From Adiantum capillus-veneris (taxonomy: Eukaryota; Streptophyta; Polypodiopsida; Polypodiales; Pteridaceae), in contig CM043958.1 of assembly GCA_014529385.2 (NCBI GenBank), forward strand, positions 145,381,234-145,445,233: DNA of 64,000 nt. Direction: 5' to 3'. The position numbers and the translations under genes were made by a program. Below the pieces are notes generated by a model. That model was not told where the DNA came from and did not search any database. It saw nothing but the letters and a program-made list of their open reading frames with translations. The number at the start of each line of letters is the position of its first letter. Position 1 is the first letter of the stretch. Below, piece by piece: positions 45,896-59,520 of the stretch.

Positions 45896-46838
45896 GTGAC
45901 CTCAACACTCTAAAAGTGTTGGTGGGTGCCCGTGAAGGCCGCTCACCTAGTTTTTTAGGTGTTGACAACCCAATTTTTCATTTTTTATTTTGGTCCCTTT
46001 TTTTAACCGAGCCACGAAATATTGCGTATAATAGCTCAAAATGAGCATCTTGGCTAGAGGGACGGGCCGTGCTTTATAGCCCCCGATTCGATTACGTACA
46101 ACCCTCGGAATCCTAAAACTAGTCTTTTCCTAGGTGGAAAGAGGGCTAGAATTAGTAAGTCCAAAGGGTGAGTGTGATGGTGGAGTACTTGAGGAACTTG
46201 TCTCACATGCCCTTCCTCCACTTGAGATCTTAGTCTTTATATATAAGGTAGTGTGAGTAGTGTATCATAAGACTAAGGACTGAGACCTGAGCCTAGGCTT
46301 GAGCTTGGGCTTGGGCTTGGGCTTGGGGAAAGATCCCTATCCCTTCCTTTTAGAATAATATTTTTTAATTTTAATTTTTGAAAATTTTTTTAGTCCCAAG
46401 TATCCCAAGCGTTTTTTATTAAGAAAAAAACTTCTTTTTCTGAGGATAATGTGGCCGCGTGGACGGCGAGCTCTCATGCACACACGGCACCTCTCAGGAG
46501 CTCTTTCTAACCTCCTTGCAGCTAATTAACTGTCTCACACAGTATTGCACACTCTCACACAGTCAACTCTGCTGCTCATTGTCTACTCTACTTCTCAAGT
46601 TCTCACTATCTACACTCACTAACAGCTCTACTAACACCTGCACAATACAGATCTTGCAAAAACCAGTACAATACAACACTAACAGAGCTTATAGTTACTA
46701 ACAGAATCTACCAAAAACCTGCTAATCTGCCCTTTACAGTCACTAAATAGTTCTCACAGAACTCAGCAAAAAACAAAAAACAAATGGAAGAAAAGCTTCC
46801 AGAGGTAGCTCTGAGTGCTCCTCAAGCTTAATGCAAAG
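45896..46838 (-). other. Gypsy M leader region
   Basis: This lies between primer-binding site and gag start on the minus strand. It includes a short (GCTTGG)n run at about 46,293-46,325. No gene was seen. Confidence 0.55.
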
Positions 46839-46863
46839 TTTTCCCCGACAGTGGTGCCAAAAA
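46839..46863 (-). other. Primer-binding site of gypsy M
   Basis: The minus strand reads TTTTTGGCACCACTGTCGGG right after the LTR end. This resembles the TTGGCGCCGTTGCCGGGGA class seen in many plant gypsy elements. Confidence 0.75.
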
Positions 46864-47507
<644 letters not shown>

Positions 47508-47512
47508 AGTTT

Positions 47513-48060
47513 TCATTGCGATGTCAAATGATGAACGTAATATTCTTTAGGTGGCTTTTGGGTACAGTCATGAGGGTTGATGATGCAGTCTTGGGCTTTC
47601 TTGCTGGATGTGGTGGCTTGGCAACAAAGTGTGATTGTCTACAATCACATTGCATTAGCATCAGCGAGATCATAGTGTGTTTATGGCACATGTGTTGCCA
47701 TAGCAACAACTTCTGAGTGAGCTAGATTCAACTTTACATCTTGGTGGTGTTTCAAAATCCATGGAGACATAGGCATCCACATTGCACCCATCACATCCCC
47801 ATGAGCCCATGGTGCCATCTATTCCACCCTTCGTAGACACCCATCTATAGTGCGGGGTTGGCCATACCACGACCAACTACTCCACTCTTTTCTTTGCTAT
47901 CAATGGGGCATCCACCAACAGCTGGCTAGATAGCACAACCATCACTAGAACCATGAAACAAAATTTGTATTGTTTACTTCATATGAACTCATTTTGTATG
48001 TTGTGAAAGCAGTCAAAAGTGACGGTGTGATTGGCCTTATAAAGTGAAATGACTTTGGGT
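47513..48060. other. No gene recognised
   Basis: Short frames only. This is presumably sequence flanking the outermost retroelement. Confidence 0.5.
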
Positions 48061-48061
48061 T

Positions 48062-48070
48062 TTCTATAAA
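48062..48070 (+). promoter_or_regulatory. Possible TATA box
   Basis: TCTATAAAA lies about 100 nt before the ATG at 48,166, with a pyrimidine-rich leader between. Confidence 0.45.
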
Positions 48071-48165
48071 ACACCAAAAATTTACATGTTTCATTCATTT
48101 GCTTTCTCTACACTTATTTACAAGCTTCTCTTTCAGTCTTCTTGCCTCCACACATTCACATCCCG

Positions 48166-48498
48166 ATGGGTAATTACGGAAAATGTGTTAAGCGTAGGCA
48201 AGCTGCTCAACGTGGGCATGCTTCTCACTGTGTGCATGCTAATAATATTCTGGATACCGTGTATCGAATGGGTAACTTATGTGAAGCACAAAGTGAACAC
48301 AACAACAAAGAGGCTTTTCATGCAACCAATGAAACCACCAAGTCCCTTTTCAATGCCATGTATGAGCTAGATGGTAATGCAAATGCAACTAAAGAGGATG
48401 TTGAGCAAGTTGTCGTTATTGCCCACAATGTAGTTATAAACTGGGAAACCTTGGATATCGCACCCCACGTGAGTGTGCAACCTTCGAGAGGCATGTGA
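48166..48498 (+). CDS. Small hypothetical protein
   Basis: The frame from ATG 48,166 encodes 110 residues. It starts with 'MGNYGKCVKRRQAAQRGHASHC', which is basic and Cys/His-containing, and continues with a helical, hydrophilic middle ('ATNETTKSLFNAMYELDGNA'). The position behind a TATA-like box is similar to that of the gene at 25,480, but no sequence similarity was seen. The family is unknown. It could be a real small gene or a transposon fragment. Confidence 0.35.
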   Translation: MGNYGKCVKRRQAAQRGHASHCVHANNILDTVYRMGNLCEAQSEHNNKEAFHATNETTKSLFNAMYELDGNANATKEDVEQVVVIAHNVVINWETLDIAPHVSVQPSRGM

Positions 48499-50130
48499 AG
48501 TCCTGGGTACAAGTGTGGATGCCATACTTTGCTTCATAGGGACAATCTAGTGGAGCCAACAATGGAAACAATGAGGACATTAACAAGACACTAGCGACAA
48601 CAATGACAACTAGATTTTGCTATTGTAAGATAGTGTTAGAACAATAAGAACCCTATAGCCATTTGGAATTAATGTATTGTTTTGTTTCACTCAATATTTA
48701 TATAGGGTTTCTCTTCTAAAAATTACAACCTTTCAATACCACTATATGGGTATGTTTCACCCATCTCAATGTTTAGGTAACGTTGTTCATGCATTTTGTC
48801 ATATATTGAAGGTCGTTTAAGTTATTTTCAACAAGAAGTTTTGTTTACTATAAAAATGTTGATGTGTTGCATAGTGGATAGTATCCAACTTGGACAAAAG
48901 GAATCATCAAAATCTACTCGCCAGATTCCAAAAAAGCACTTGCCATGAAATGCATGCCAAAAAACATGGCCTTGTGAGTCATATGTTAACATTCGTTGAA
49001 TTTTGTGGCCTGATTTTATTTTCCATGTTGGAGATGGCTCCCACAATACTTCAACATTTTTTTGAGCTCTATAACTTTGTAGAATAATTTTTTACAAATT
49101 CCTCATGGTTTGGGAGATATGACAATTTGATTGCAGGTTGGTCTAGTTTCACTACATTTGCAATGACCATTGTTTTCCGGTTCGGCATCAACAATGGCAT
49201 GCTTTTTGGCAAAGGATCGAACCTGGCACATGTGGATTGGACTCAACACATATACACAAGAAGACACATATAGCCACTCACATAGGAGTGTAGTTTTTTG
49301 CGCACTCGGAGAGTGCTTCATAGCCATATGTGTTATGGTTTATGTATGCCACATATAGGCTAGAGGTTGATCTCTACAGCTTGTATGCATAGCCGAATTG
49401 GCTTCTTGATTCTACAAGGTTAAAGATGTTTCACAAGCTATCAATTCAGTGTATTTGCAGATGTAAAGTAGAAACATTATGTTCACTTCTGTGAAAATGC
49501 ATACGAGCATTGTTTTGGTGTATGGTTTATGCATACCAATGCGTTGAGCAGTTTTAATTACATTGAGCTCTTTCGAGCGCAATTTATCCCCACAAGGATT
49601 TCAGTGATTGTTTATGCTTGCATCTTCACTACAGCTTCTTTATGAGTAGATATTGCTTCACATATTAGTGACCTAATCCGTTCATGTACATTGAGTTGTG
49701 GATACTACCATTGTATGTTGTTTGTGGAGTCTCATTGGCATCTCTGGTAGTTCCCGATCATTTTTAAGACTTGATCAGTAGATGATCATTGTTGAGCTTT
49801 ACCATAATCTTGAGTCCTTTGTTGAGCTTTTGCAGGGTCATGTTGAGGTTCTATTGGGCTAGGGTTTCTTGACTGTTGAGATCCTTTCAATGTTACAAGT
49901 TGCTGGAGTACCCTTATACAAGGCCTCACCATAGGACATGTATAGAGAGGACTAGGTGCTATTGATGCCATGCTAGTAGTTAATTTTGGTTGGTGAGTTA
50001 GAAACACTGTTTATGCGTACTATCAACATTTTTTATTGCTTTTATGCACATTTAATTTTGAGATTTTTCTCTAGTTATAGTGGAAACTCTGCCAAATTTT
50101 TCTAAGATTTTGCAATAATTTTGACGCTTC
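48499..50130. other. No gene recognised
   Basis: Only short AT-rich frames occur, without motifs. No repeat with a partner elsewhere in the window was noticed. Confidence 0.5.
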
Positions 50131-50233
50131 ATAATTATAGCTTCCAATTTTGAGAAGGACCTTTATAACATCCGAAAGTTCGCAATTATGGCTTCTAGTT
50201 TTGAGAAGGACATTTATAACATCCGAAAGTTCG
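50131..50233. repeat. 52-bp tandem duplication
   Basis: Copies at 50,131-50,182 and 50,183-50,233 share TTTTGAGAAGGAC and TTTATAACATCCGAAAGTTCG. Confidence 0.85.
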
Positions 50234-50359
50234 AAAACACAAACTTCAGTATCTAAAATGAGAAAATTCAACATGTTTTGATCAAGATAAGTCAATTGGA
50301 GATGAGAAGAGGAAGACGCTTTAGTAGAGCCTCATAGTTGCCTGAGCATTTTCAACTAG

Positions 50360-51960
50360 GTGTAGATTATGTCATGTTAATTAACCACAAAGGACTGTCT
50401 TACTTCCAAGAAGTCATGTAGATGGATGATAAGCTGCAGTTGGGGAAAGCTATGCAATCAAAATATGATTCAATTTTCAAAAATGAGACATGGGAATTGA
50501 TCAAATTGTATGAGGGAAAGAAATTTTTACCTTGCAAACAAGTTTGCAAGAAGAAGCTTACATTGGGAGATCCAAAGCCTAGGTATAAGGGGAGTGTAAG
50601 GTGAGATTAGTTGCTAAGGGTTAAAGTAAAAAAAAAGGTGTAGATTTTGACCAAATCTTCTTGCATGTGTGTAGATGACTGCTTTGTGTGTGGTGCTTGG
50701 ATTAATAGCTATTGAGGACTTGGGGTTAGTACAATTGGATGTGAACATGGCTTTCCTTCACAGTGATCTTCGAGAGGATTATAGAATTAGCAACCTGAAG
50801 GGTTCGCTAAGCCACGTAGTGAAGAGTTCATGTGTAAACTTAGAAAAGAATTATATGGCTTAAGACAAGGATCCAAGAAATGGTATCAAAACATCATACA
50901 TTTATGCAGTCTCATGGATATAAAAGGAGTCAAGTGGATCATTGTTTGTACATGAAGAATCTTAGTGATGGATCACTCCTTCATCTTGTGTTATTTGTCG
51001 ATTACATGCTTATTAGTGGAAAGAACTCTCACAAGGTTGCCAATTTAAAGCAAATGTTGGCTCCGAATTTTGCTATCAAGTATTTGGGAGAAGCTAGTCA
51101 CTTTCTTGATATGCGTATCAAGCATGACAGATTCAAGGGGATTCTTGAATTGTCATAGGAATCGTACACACATGAGATCTTGTATTGTTTCAGTATACAG
51201 AGAGGGGGGAGGCATCTAATACCCCAATTCCTCAACATATGAAACTTAGCAAGGATGATTCTCTTAAATCAGATGCTGAGAAGTTCAAGATTGCTAAGAT
51301 TTCATATTCCTCGACAATGGGTAGTCTCAAGTATGCTATGGCATCCACAAGGCAAAACATTGCATTTGCAATGGAAGTGGTGAGTAGTTAAGTGGCTGAC
51401 CTTCACAAGGACATTGGAATGCATTGACGCATATCCTCGGGTACTTGAAAGGTACAACAAAAAGGTGCATATGCTTTGGAAACAATGATGCATCCATCAT
51501 TCAATACGTAGATGTGGATTATGCAATGAATGTAGACATCAAGATGTGTACGTCTATGTTTTCATATTCTTTGGAGTCTTGAGCTATCTCTTTGTGATAA
51601 TGTCTTCAAGATTGCACCTCTTCTTCCATTACAAAGGCTAATATGTTGCAGCATTAGAGGCTAGCAAGGAAACTTTATGGTTGGCATGTTTAATGGGAGA
51701 TTTGGACAAGGTTCAGAGTTCCATTTCTTTGGCCAAGAACCCGCTATCTCATTTCAAAACAAAACACATACAGGTAAGGTTTCATTTCATTCAGAATGTG
51801 TTGGCAAATAATAGCTTTATGGTTGGCATGTTTAATGGGAGATTTGGACAAGGGTCAGAGTTCCATTGCTTTGGCCAAGAATCCGGTGTCTCATTTCAAA
51901 ACAAAACACATACAAGTAAGGTATCATTTCATTCAGAATGTGTTGGCAAATAATAGGGGG
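50360..51960 (+). pseudogene. Ty1/copia pol fragment (RT to RNase H)
   Basis: RVT_2-type sequence is spread over several frames: 'KYDSIFKNETWELIKL', then 'DVNMAFLHSDLRED', then 'MQSHGYKRSQVDHCLYMK' and 'FVDYMLISGKN', 'KYLGEASHFLDMRI'. The motif that should read Y-V-D-D-M has the second Asp replaced by Tyr. 'TMGSLKYAMASTRQNIAFAM' and 'ALEASKETLWLA' (RNase H region) follow. There are many stops, and the element is dead. A 144-bp tandem duplication (51,671-51,814 and 51,815-51,955) lies at its end. Confidence 0.88.
51671..51955. repeat. 144-bp tandem duplication in copia end
   Basis: CTTTATGGTTGGCATGTTTA begins both copies (51,671 and 51,815), and ATGTGTTGGCAAATAATAG ends both. They differ by a few bases. 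Confidence 0.9.
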
Positions 51961-51999
51961 TGTTGGTAATGTTGGCGACTATGCCCGGGAGGATGCAAC

Positions 52000-52560
52000 T
52001 TGCTCTGATACTAATTGTTGGAATTAGGATTGCAAGGATGCACACACAACTTGAATGAAGAAGCTCAAGGCACACAATAAATTGTGTATTTCTCAGTGTG
52101 CAACTAGAAAGATAAGTTAGCCCTAGAGTGATAAGCATATAGACAATGCAATGGGAAAAAACCTCCTAGTGAGGGAAAAAGTGCCCCGGCGATCCTAAGA
52201 GTGTTCACACACATCATATATGGTAACATTGCACAACAGTGGCAAGCCCACTTATGTGGTGGCAACCAAGCTCCGGTTCTCTCTTCAAAGTTTGTTTTTA
52301 CATTATTTAAGTATGTTTATGTATAGTCTTGGTTCTATTTGTGCCTGGGTGTTTGGGAACTCTCTCTAAAATCCTCTAGGACATTGTTATGACGATTTGA
52401 GGTTGTGATGTTGGGGACCCATGGCATTGTGGGTGCATGGGTTGTATGTAAGTATTTCTTTCTGTTTTATATAATGTCAATAGCTCCCAATAAGTGAGCA
52501 TTACAAAAATATGGGACAAAAAGCGAAGAACTATCCTATATTCCTATTGAATTTACAAAT
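52000..52560 (-). repeat. LTR with adjacent primer-binding site
   Basis: GCTCTGATACTA (52,002-52,013) is, on the minus strand, TAGTATCAGAGC, the usual tRNA-Met-type primer site. The LTR begins next to it at TGTTGGAATTAGG (52,016) in plus coordinates, which is its 3' end. The far border is not defined and is placed only roughly. The internal part on the lower-coordinate side is just about 50 bases before the copia fragment, so the element is truncated. Confidence 0.5.
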
Positions 52561-52637
52561 GACAAGCATGATATACATACATACATATACATGTACACAT
52601 ATGAAATTTTTTTTGGGGCAAAACTAGGGGCAGTTCA

Positions 52638-52943
52638 GTGATGATAGTCTGGGAACATGTAGCACTACCAACTCACATAGGGGGAGTAGGTGTCTTTAAT
52701 TTAGAAATTCATGCATTTGCAAGAAGGGCTACATTTCTTAAGCACTGCCCTACTGGCTTCATGCAGTGCTGCATATCACACCTCCACTCTCCTAGAGTTT
52801 TAGCACACCTCCAACTTGTTGCTACTAGCTCATTGAATCATAGATATCGGCCATATGGTGTCCTTGCTTACACTTGCTTTAATCTCATACTTTTTGTCTT
52901 TATGGGTGAGCTCGACGGTCTTGTTTGGAGAGTAGATAGTTGA
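52638..52943 (+). pseudogene. LINE reverse transcriptase tail fragment
   Basis: The frame reads 'IVWEHVALPTHIGGVGVFNLEIHAFARRATFLKH'. This follows the pattern W-x-x-V-x-x-P-x-x-x-G-G-[VL]-G-[VL]-x-[NDR]-L found between the RT and zinc-finger parts of plant LINE ORF2 proteins. The rest is short and without further motif. It is an isolated, probably 5'- and 3'-truncated fragment. Confidence 0.55.
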
Positions 52944-55260
52944 ATCCACTCTATGGTTCTAAGGCATGCCAAATATGACATATGTGCCATCAAGATCTTT
53001 GAAACCTTGAAGCTCAAATTTAAGCTTGCCGATGTAGGGTACAGTTGTCTTCAATGTCTCTTTGTCATCGGCATTTAGGGCTTGGTGAATCTCTAAGGGT
53101 GTCTCCATGTTGTCATTCTACACACCTCACATAGGCATCTTTCAACCACCGTGTGACTCTTCTCCTCCTTTACTCTTCTAGCTACACCAACTTCACAACA
53201 ATCGATGACACTTCTTGACAATTTTGTGCAAGGATGGGTCGGAGATCTACGTCGAGTACGATCGAAGTCAAGAAGACATCAAAGAGAACTACTCATCTTT
53301 TGCCACCTAAATTGCTCACAGTCTAGGTAGATGTGTATGACACATGCCTCATTCATACTTAAGTGCTATTGGCTTTGTCACTGACCATTGTCAACCACAA
53401 AATTAGCAATCACAATTCGTGGACAAGTGTAGAGCTAGTGTGTGGCTCATACTGAGCTTGCCCATAGAGGCACTAAAATTGCTTCTAAGGTTGGGTTCAG
53501 ATGGGCCTGAAGGAAGAAAAGGATGGTTTGAACTTGCCTCCGCCTCGTCTGAACAACGTTGCAAGTGGAAGAGTGATACAGTGAGAGGAGTTGAGAGAGG
53601 CAATAGATCTTCTGGGGGAGGTCGGAACAACTTCGGCAGACCCGGAGGAAGAGTTGCTCGCGTTGCAATCAACCAGCTCTAGCCATGCAAAAGTAACACC
53701 CCTATGTGCAGATTTTCCACCGCTTGGTCGTAACCCAACCTAAGTAGAGGGCAAGTTGAAGTTAAAGGGTTCCTTTTACGATGTTGTACACGAGCTAATG
53801 AGAGTGTGTTTGTGTGCAAGCACAAGTGTAGGAGGAGAGAGAGAGAGAGAGAGATCTTCTCCTTCTTCTCTCTTTCTCCGCGCTTCTTCTTCATCATTCT
53901 TTTTCTTTTTGTTGCAGGTATGCCGCACCAACGCAAGAGGAGGTTGGAGTCTCACTTGTTCAAGAATATATTTACTTAATATCACAAATCTCACTTAAAT
54001 TTAGTGAAACATGGATCTGGTGTGCCGCATAAACAATGTAGACCAGACTCTAGATTCGTCGACTTTTGGTCGTTTGGAGGTGGCCGGTCGGAGGCACGTG
54101 GAAAGCAAAATAGAGAGTGCGGTCCTTGATACAAAAATGTGTGTGCTCGAGCACTACATGACTTCAGGTCCCGAGAAGACCTTCATGTGCAGTTTTAATC
54201 TGTGCCCAACGGTAAGTAAATCTGAGTCAGTGAGGGTGGCTTTCAAATTTGAACATCCACTCATGACCGCCTTCACTTCTCGATGCAAATATGATCACGT
54301 GGCAGCTGACCTGGCGAATGTCGGGGCAGAACTTTCCACGTGGCGAGTGCCCTTGTCCTGGAACTACCTTCTTCCTCCCGTCTGGACTGTCGCTATACTT
54401 GGCTGCGCGCGCACACGCCTGCTCTCACTCCCCACACACTTTCTCTCTCACACACGCTTTCGCATACACATCAGAACATGAGACGCAACAAAGACCTGAG
54501 CGGCCCCTTCTGCCTCGTACCTCCCATGTCGCCATAGCTTCTCAAATTCTTCTTCTCAACTCCATCTCTGCTTTTCAGCAAAAGCAGCCATCCAGAAGCC
54601 TCCGCTGTCCAGCCTAAACAATTGCCTTCAGCTCGACTTGCTTTTCATCACAGCAATGCGCCTGCTCTTTTCAATCTGCCCGTTATTTTCACCATTGCAG
54701 CTAGACCTTTCTGCATCAGTGAACGACATGACCTTGCAGAAAACCGTTCAGCAATTTGAGGTCCTGAAGCTAATTAGAGATGGTAGTCCTGCTGATAAGA
54801 TTGCATTAGTTGCTAGCTCAAACCTAGTATGGATGTACAAATGCTACATTTTCGCTCGAATTCAAAGGGGCTATTGGAGCAATTCTGGATGATCATGACA
54901 AACATGATGGCTACTCAGAGATGTCCTGAGTCATGACAAACCCAGTGCCAACTTACCGTGCCATTGAAAGGCCGCATTCTGAATCATTGCTCTGACATCA
55001 ACTCACATTAAAAGAGATTCAGGATGATCATGACACAACATGATAGCACTCAGAGCTGTCATCGCTTATGATAAATGCACTGTCAATTCGCACATCATTG
55101 AAAGACTCACCGCAACCTAAAGCAAGAAATAAGAGGCCTTCTGAATCATTGCTTGATGACCCAACTCATGTTAAAAGGAGTGCAGAAGAAACTCTTGAAT
55201 GAGTGAGTTTTTCTGGTTGTTGAACTTGCTTGGATTTCATATCAATCACTGTGCAGGAAT
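52944..55260. other. Upstream region of TRM-like gene
   Basis: Several frames of 70-156 codons are open here (for example 54,011-54,481), but none shows a known domain, and they overlap in different frames. CT-rich leader-like sequence (about 54,420-54,600) and short exon-like pieces suggest the promoter and non-coding 5' exons of the gene downstream. Their exact limits are not readable. Confidence 0.35.
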
Positions 55261-55412
55261 TTTTTTTGAGAGACATTCTTGATTTGGAGCGGGCTAGGCG
55301 CTGCAATGTTGCGCCATTCCCATTCCACAAGAAGCACGCTTCTGCCCACCTTCTCGTCAACATCCTCAACTTGCTCTTCAGATCATCATAACCTTGGCAA
55401 AGGCTCATGTAC

Positions 55413-58400
55413 AGGTCTCTTCTTCCAGCTCTTTGATTGGAATGGCAGGCTCCACAAGAAGCAAAGATTGCGGCGCAAATCACTTCCAGCTGGTACGCCA
55501 TCGTCTTTTAAATCGAGTCAATTATATGCTTGAAAGACTACAATGCATGCATCCGTGACGCACGTTTTAGTTAGCCTTACTCTATCAGTAGTGATCACAC
55601 AATTACCATGGGGTTGCAAGCGAAAACTATGTAGATGATGGAACTCATTCCTCTTGTATATTATTGTTAGCAATCACCTATTTGTGATCTGGGCCTAAAC
55701 TCAGTTGGATCGAACTTTTATTGCAGAACGGCCAGCTAGCCCACTTTTGAGAGAACAAAATCGAGAATGCACAAAGGCGCCTGCAGATCAAAACCTGAAT
55801 GTGAGTCGAGAAAGCCTTTGTTCTCAAAATTATTTGAAAACTTGTTCAAGTTTCTGTTGAAAAATTGCAGATCAATGATCTGAGGAGTCCTCCGCGTAAT
55901 CCGCATAAACATCATCATGATCCTTTGCAAAGAGAGCACACCCCGCCTGAAAAGAAAAAGAAAAAGAGGAGTCCCAATGTGGTTGCCAAACTGATGGGAC
56001 TTGAGACCATGCCATCCCCAGATTTCCGGCGAGAAAAATGGGATGCCTCTTCTCAACATCACCAGAGTCCACTGCAGCTTCAAAATTATGAAGAGAGGTC
56101 TCTCTTATCGCGTTCAAGGATCCCATCTTCTAGAAGAAGCCTTTTGCAAATGGGAAGTGGTACTGTGGATAAATCCTCATCAAGGTGGGCTTCTGTGTCA
56201 CCATGCTTATCACAGGATCCCTCTTCCTTGCGGTACCATGATGACGTTTTACACAATAATGTGTATTGTGATGAAGTGTTAGGCAAGGAGTCAGCGTCGG
56301 CTTTACCACCATCTGCTTCTCCTTTCCAGGATTGTAAAATTGGATGCATTTTGTCACCTTCCCAGTCCCAGAACAAGCTCACCTTGCCTGTCAAAAGCCC
56401 ATTGGCATCCAAAGCTAGGGCATGCTTGTTTGAAGCTGCAAACAGAATACTCGAGCCAAACAGGCAGCTTAGAGTTGCTTTTAGTGAATCAGCAGATGGG
56501 AATAATGAAAACGACAACGAGAACACTGCTAGGAAAGAGCTCAAGTTCAAACAAGCAACTAGTGCAACTGCCTCATCGTGTCTCCACCGGAGAAAAACCA
56601 TCCCTTCACTTGCAAATGGAGGTAGTTATGGTTCTGCATCAACCTCAAATGTGGCAAGAAGTAAACAAAGGACACGGTCTTGTTCAGCAGTGGCTGAAAA
56701 TAATGAAGAGGCTGCAACTACACGGCGGTTTAATAGGGGTGGTGGCACACATGAGGATGTGGATTCTGCTAAATGCTATCAAAACCAGTCAGGTACCAGA
56801 TATGGCAAGAAAGATAAAGGAAAGCTTGGTCCCAGAAGGCAAGAGCAAACTTGTAGGGAGCTGGATGAGGGCACAAGTGCAAAGGTGCAAAATGCACCAC
56901 CTGCTATTGGCAAGAGAGAATGTAGCAGTCAAAGTTCTTCCAAAATCAGAGGAACATTGCCTGAACATCGAGATGAATCCCAGGGAGCTGCTTCATCCAC
57001 AAGCTCAATGTGCACACCGAGTTCAACCAACATTAATAGTAGTGCCATGATAAAGAACAGGGGAATTTCCAGTTCTCAGAGAGCTAACATTGACAAAAAA
57101 AACATGATGTTTACTAACCAAGACATGCCCAAAACAGAGCCGTTATCTAGAAGGAATTCAGCATCTACAAGAGGGGCAGGTGTGCTGAGCTCACAAGGAC
57201 ACCTATTAAAGAGCAGGGGTGTGATGACAGCCAGTACAAGCTCGGGCAATAGTTCAATCTCACAGAGATCATATTCTGGAAAGGAAAGTGTGTGTACAGA
57301 TGAATTCAATCATATGTGTGAAGATGACCATCCTGCTGAATCCTTATCCTGCAACATAAAGAGCTCTAGTGTTGTAGATGATGTGAGCATTTTGCATCAG
57401 AACGATGGCTTATTCTCATCTTCTGTGGAAATTACAAATGATGATCTTAGATTTACTAAGTTTTCAAACCATAGCAGGGTTCAGGAAAGTGGCTGTGGAG
57501 GCAGCTGTGTAACCTCAGTGGAGGAAATGACGGACACTGCAACTTCATGTGGCATCGATTACTCGCATAAAAGGAAACAAACAGTGTCATATTCTGGCAA
57601 ATCAACCGCAACCATTCTTCAGGAATTGCTTTCAGCATTGAATCGATCTGCAAGACCATTAATGGTGGAGAACGATGACAATTCTGAGCTTTCTGGTATA
57701 ACAAGCAGGACCATTCAAACAGGAGAATGCAGAAAGATGGAGGAGCGTAATGAAGAGGATTGTTTTAACAGCTACATTGACGAAGAGGAGGTGAGTAAGC
57801 TCTAATAAACTCTTTGCTCATCGAACTTGGATAAAGTTGTCGATAAAAACTGTGTGCATGCATTCCTGGTTGTTTGCATCTGTAGGATCAAGACACCACA
57901 ATATAAAACCCATAGATTGCATATATCATTGTATCATCCTTTAAAACAACAAGTATCAATTCACTTATGCCTGAGCAATGCTAGAATTTACAAAAATTGA
58001 AGAGGGTATCCGGGAAGAGCATTATGTAGCACGCCCAAAAGATTCTTGTGGTGTTGAAATGACGGATCATGGTGACATCCTTTCCCTAGTAACCCACTCC
58101 AGAAATGGATTATCCATCCAGTTTTTGAAGACCAGAAGTATTGACAATGTGTGCACATAAGTATCTCTTCTGACAGTGTGTGAAGGGCTTTGAATCTATT
58201 GTCCATTGTTAGTGAGATAGATAGATAGATGGATGGATTACTGATTATTGTCCTTAAAGGTCAAATATGACCCATGGGACCAAAGATACATGTGATGTAC
58301 TATGTACGGGCTGATAAGTGATTCTCGATGCTCCAGGGTTGTGGTGATGAGAATCGCAATGGAGAGCCCACACTGTGTTTGGGAGAGGAAAGTGTGTATA

Positions 58401-58545
58401 TAGGTCTAAGTCATGGCTGAAAATGTAACAGAAGCAAGTCCGGATGTGAGCAAAAGCTGAGCACGAGTGAGCATTATGTGCAGACTCGTTTTGACTCTTC
58501 TCCATTGCCCCAACGCCTTGTCTCACATCAATGGAGTTACACTGC

Positions 58546-58634
<89 letters not shown>

Positions 58635-59461
58635 AATGAAATGAAATGTTATATTAAGCGTTACAATATGGTGGATCTGATACAAAGTCAAGAGTAACAA
58701 AATGACAAAATGACAAAATAAAAATACTATGGAATCCTAAACCGGTATGTGTGAACTAAGCAGCTAGCTGGGATAGCTAAATCATAAGTCACAAGAGATT
58801 CAGCATCGGTCGCTGGCAGATCTCATCCATCTCCAGCAGTCTAACCAGGCGTCGTGCATGTCGGGCCAAAGTGATCCGAATCCTCTAATGTAGCCTCCGT
58901 CGATGCTGTCTAGTCCTCCGCCGTTGTGGGCGTCTAGATCTCCCCAGCTCAGTCGCTTGGTCAATCATTGTGCCTCTCGTGTGAGGCGACAAGCTCTGCT
59001 GTGGTAGTAGCTCCTCCGGGTGTTCAGTGTCCGCTCTAAAGAAGTCTGTGATGTGTCTCTGAGACTGGCTGGCCTCTCCTCTCATCAGGCTCTCTCTGTG
59101 TCTACGCAGCTCGAGTAGAAACAAAACCGAGGCATCTGTGACCCTCGTACCTCATGACTTTGGAGAGTGGTCCAAAGCCCTCTCTAAACAAGCAGTGGAA
59201 GCGGCCTCGTATCTCGTAGTAGATGGGGCAGTGGCATGAGTAGTGCAACCCTATCTCAGGCTCCATGTCACACGAGGAGCATGTCCTGGTCTCTGCTGGT
59301 ACTCCGCTGTATCTCCGAGTCTCGATCCACAGCTAGTGTGAAGATGTGTGTATCTGGCGAATAGCACACAGTATCCCATGAGACAAGTGGGTGTCCATGT
59401 ATCTGAGCCTCGTCACAAAACCGTCCTCCATAAGCTGGAGAAGATGCTCTGTGTAGAAAGC

Positions 59462-59520
<59 letters not shown>

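Noticed and set aside
53403-53998. Overlapping frames of 70-90 codons on both strands
   Set aside because: They are mutually overlapping, partly low complexity (GA-rich), and have no motif or promoter.
54011-54481. 156-codon frame upstream of the TRM-like gene as a separate gene
   Set aside because: It has no recognised domain and overlaps other frames in leader-like sequence. It may include a 5' exon but cannot be supported as its own gene.
56086-56601. Minus-strand frame of 171 codons inside the large TRM exon
   Set aside because: It is opposite to a clear coding exon with family motifs, and it has no motif of its own.
56340-57050. Plus-strand 236-codon frame overlapping the large TRM exon
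   Set aside because: It is an alternative frame of the real exon. The VAKLMGL frame and its splice joins explain the region.
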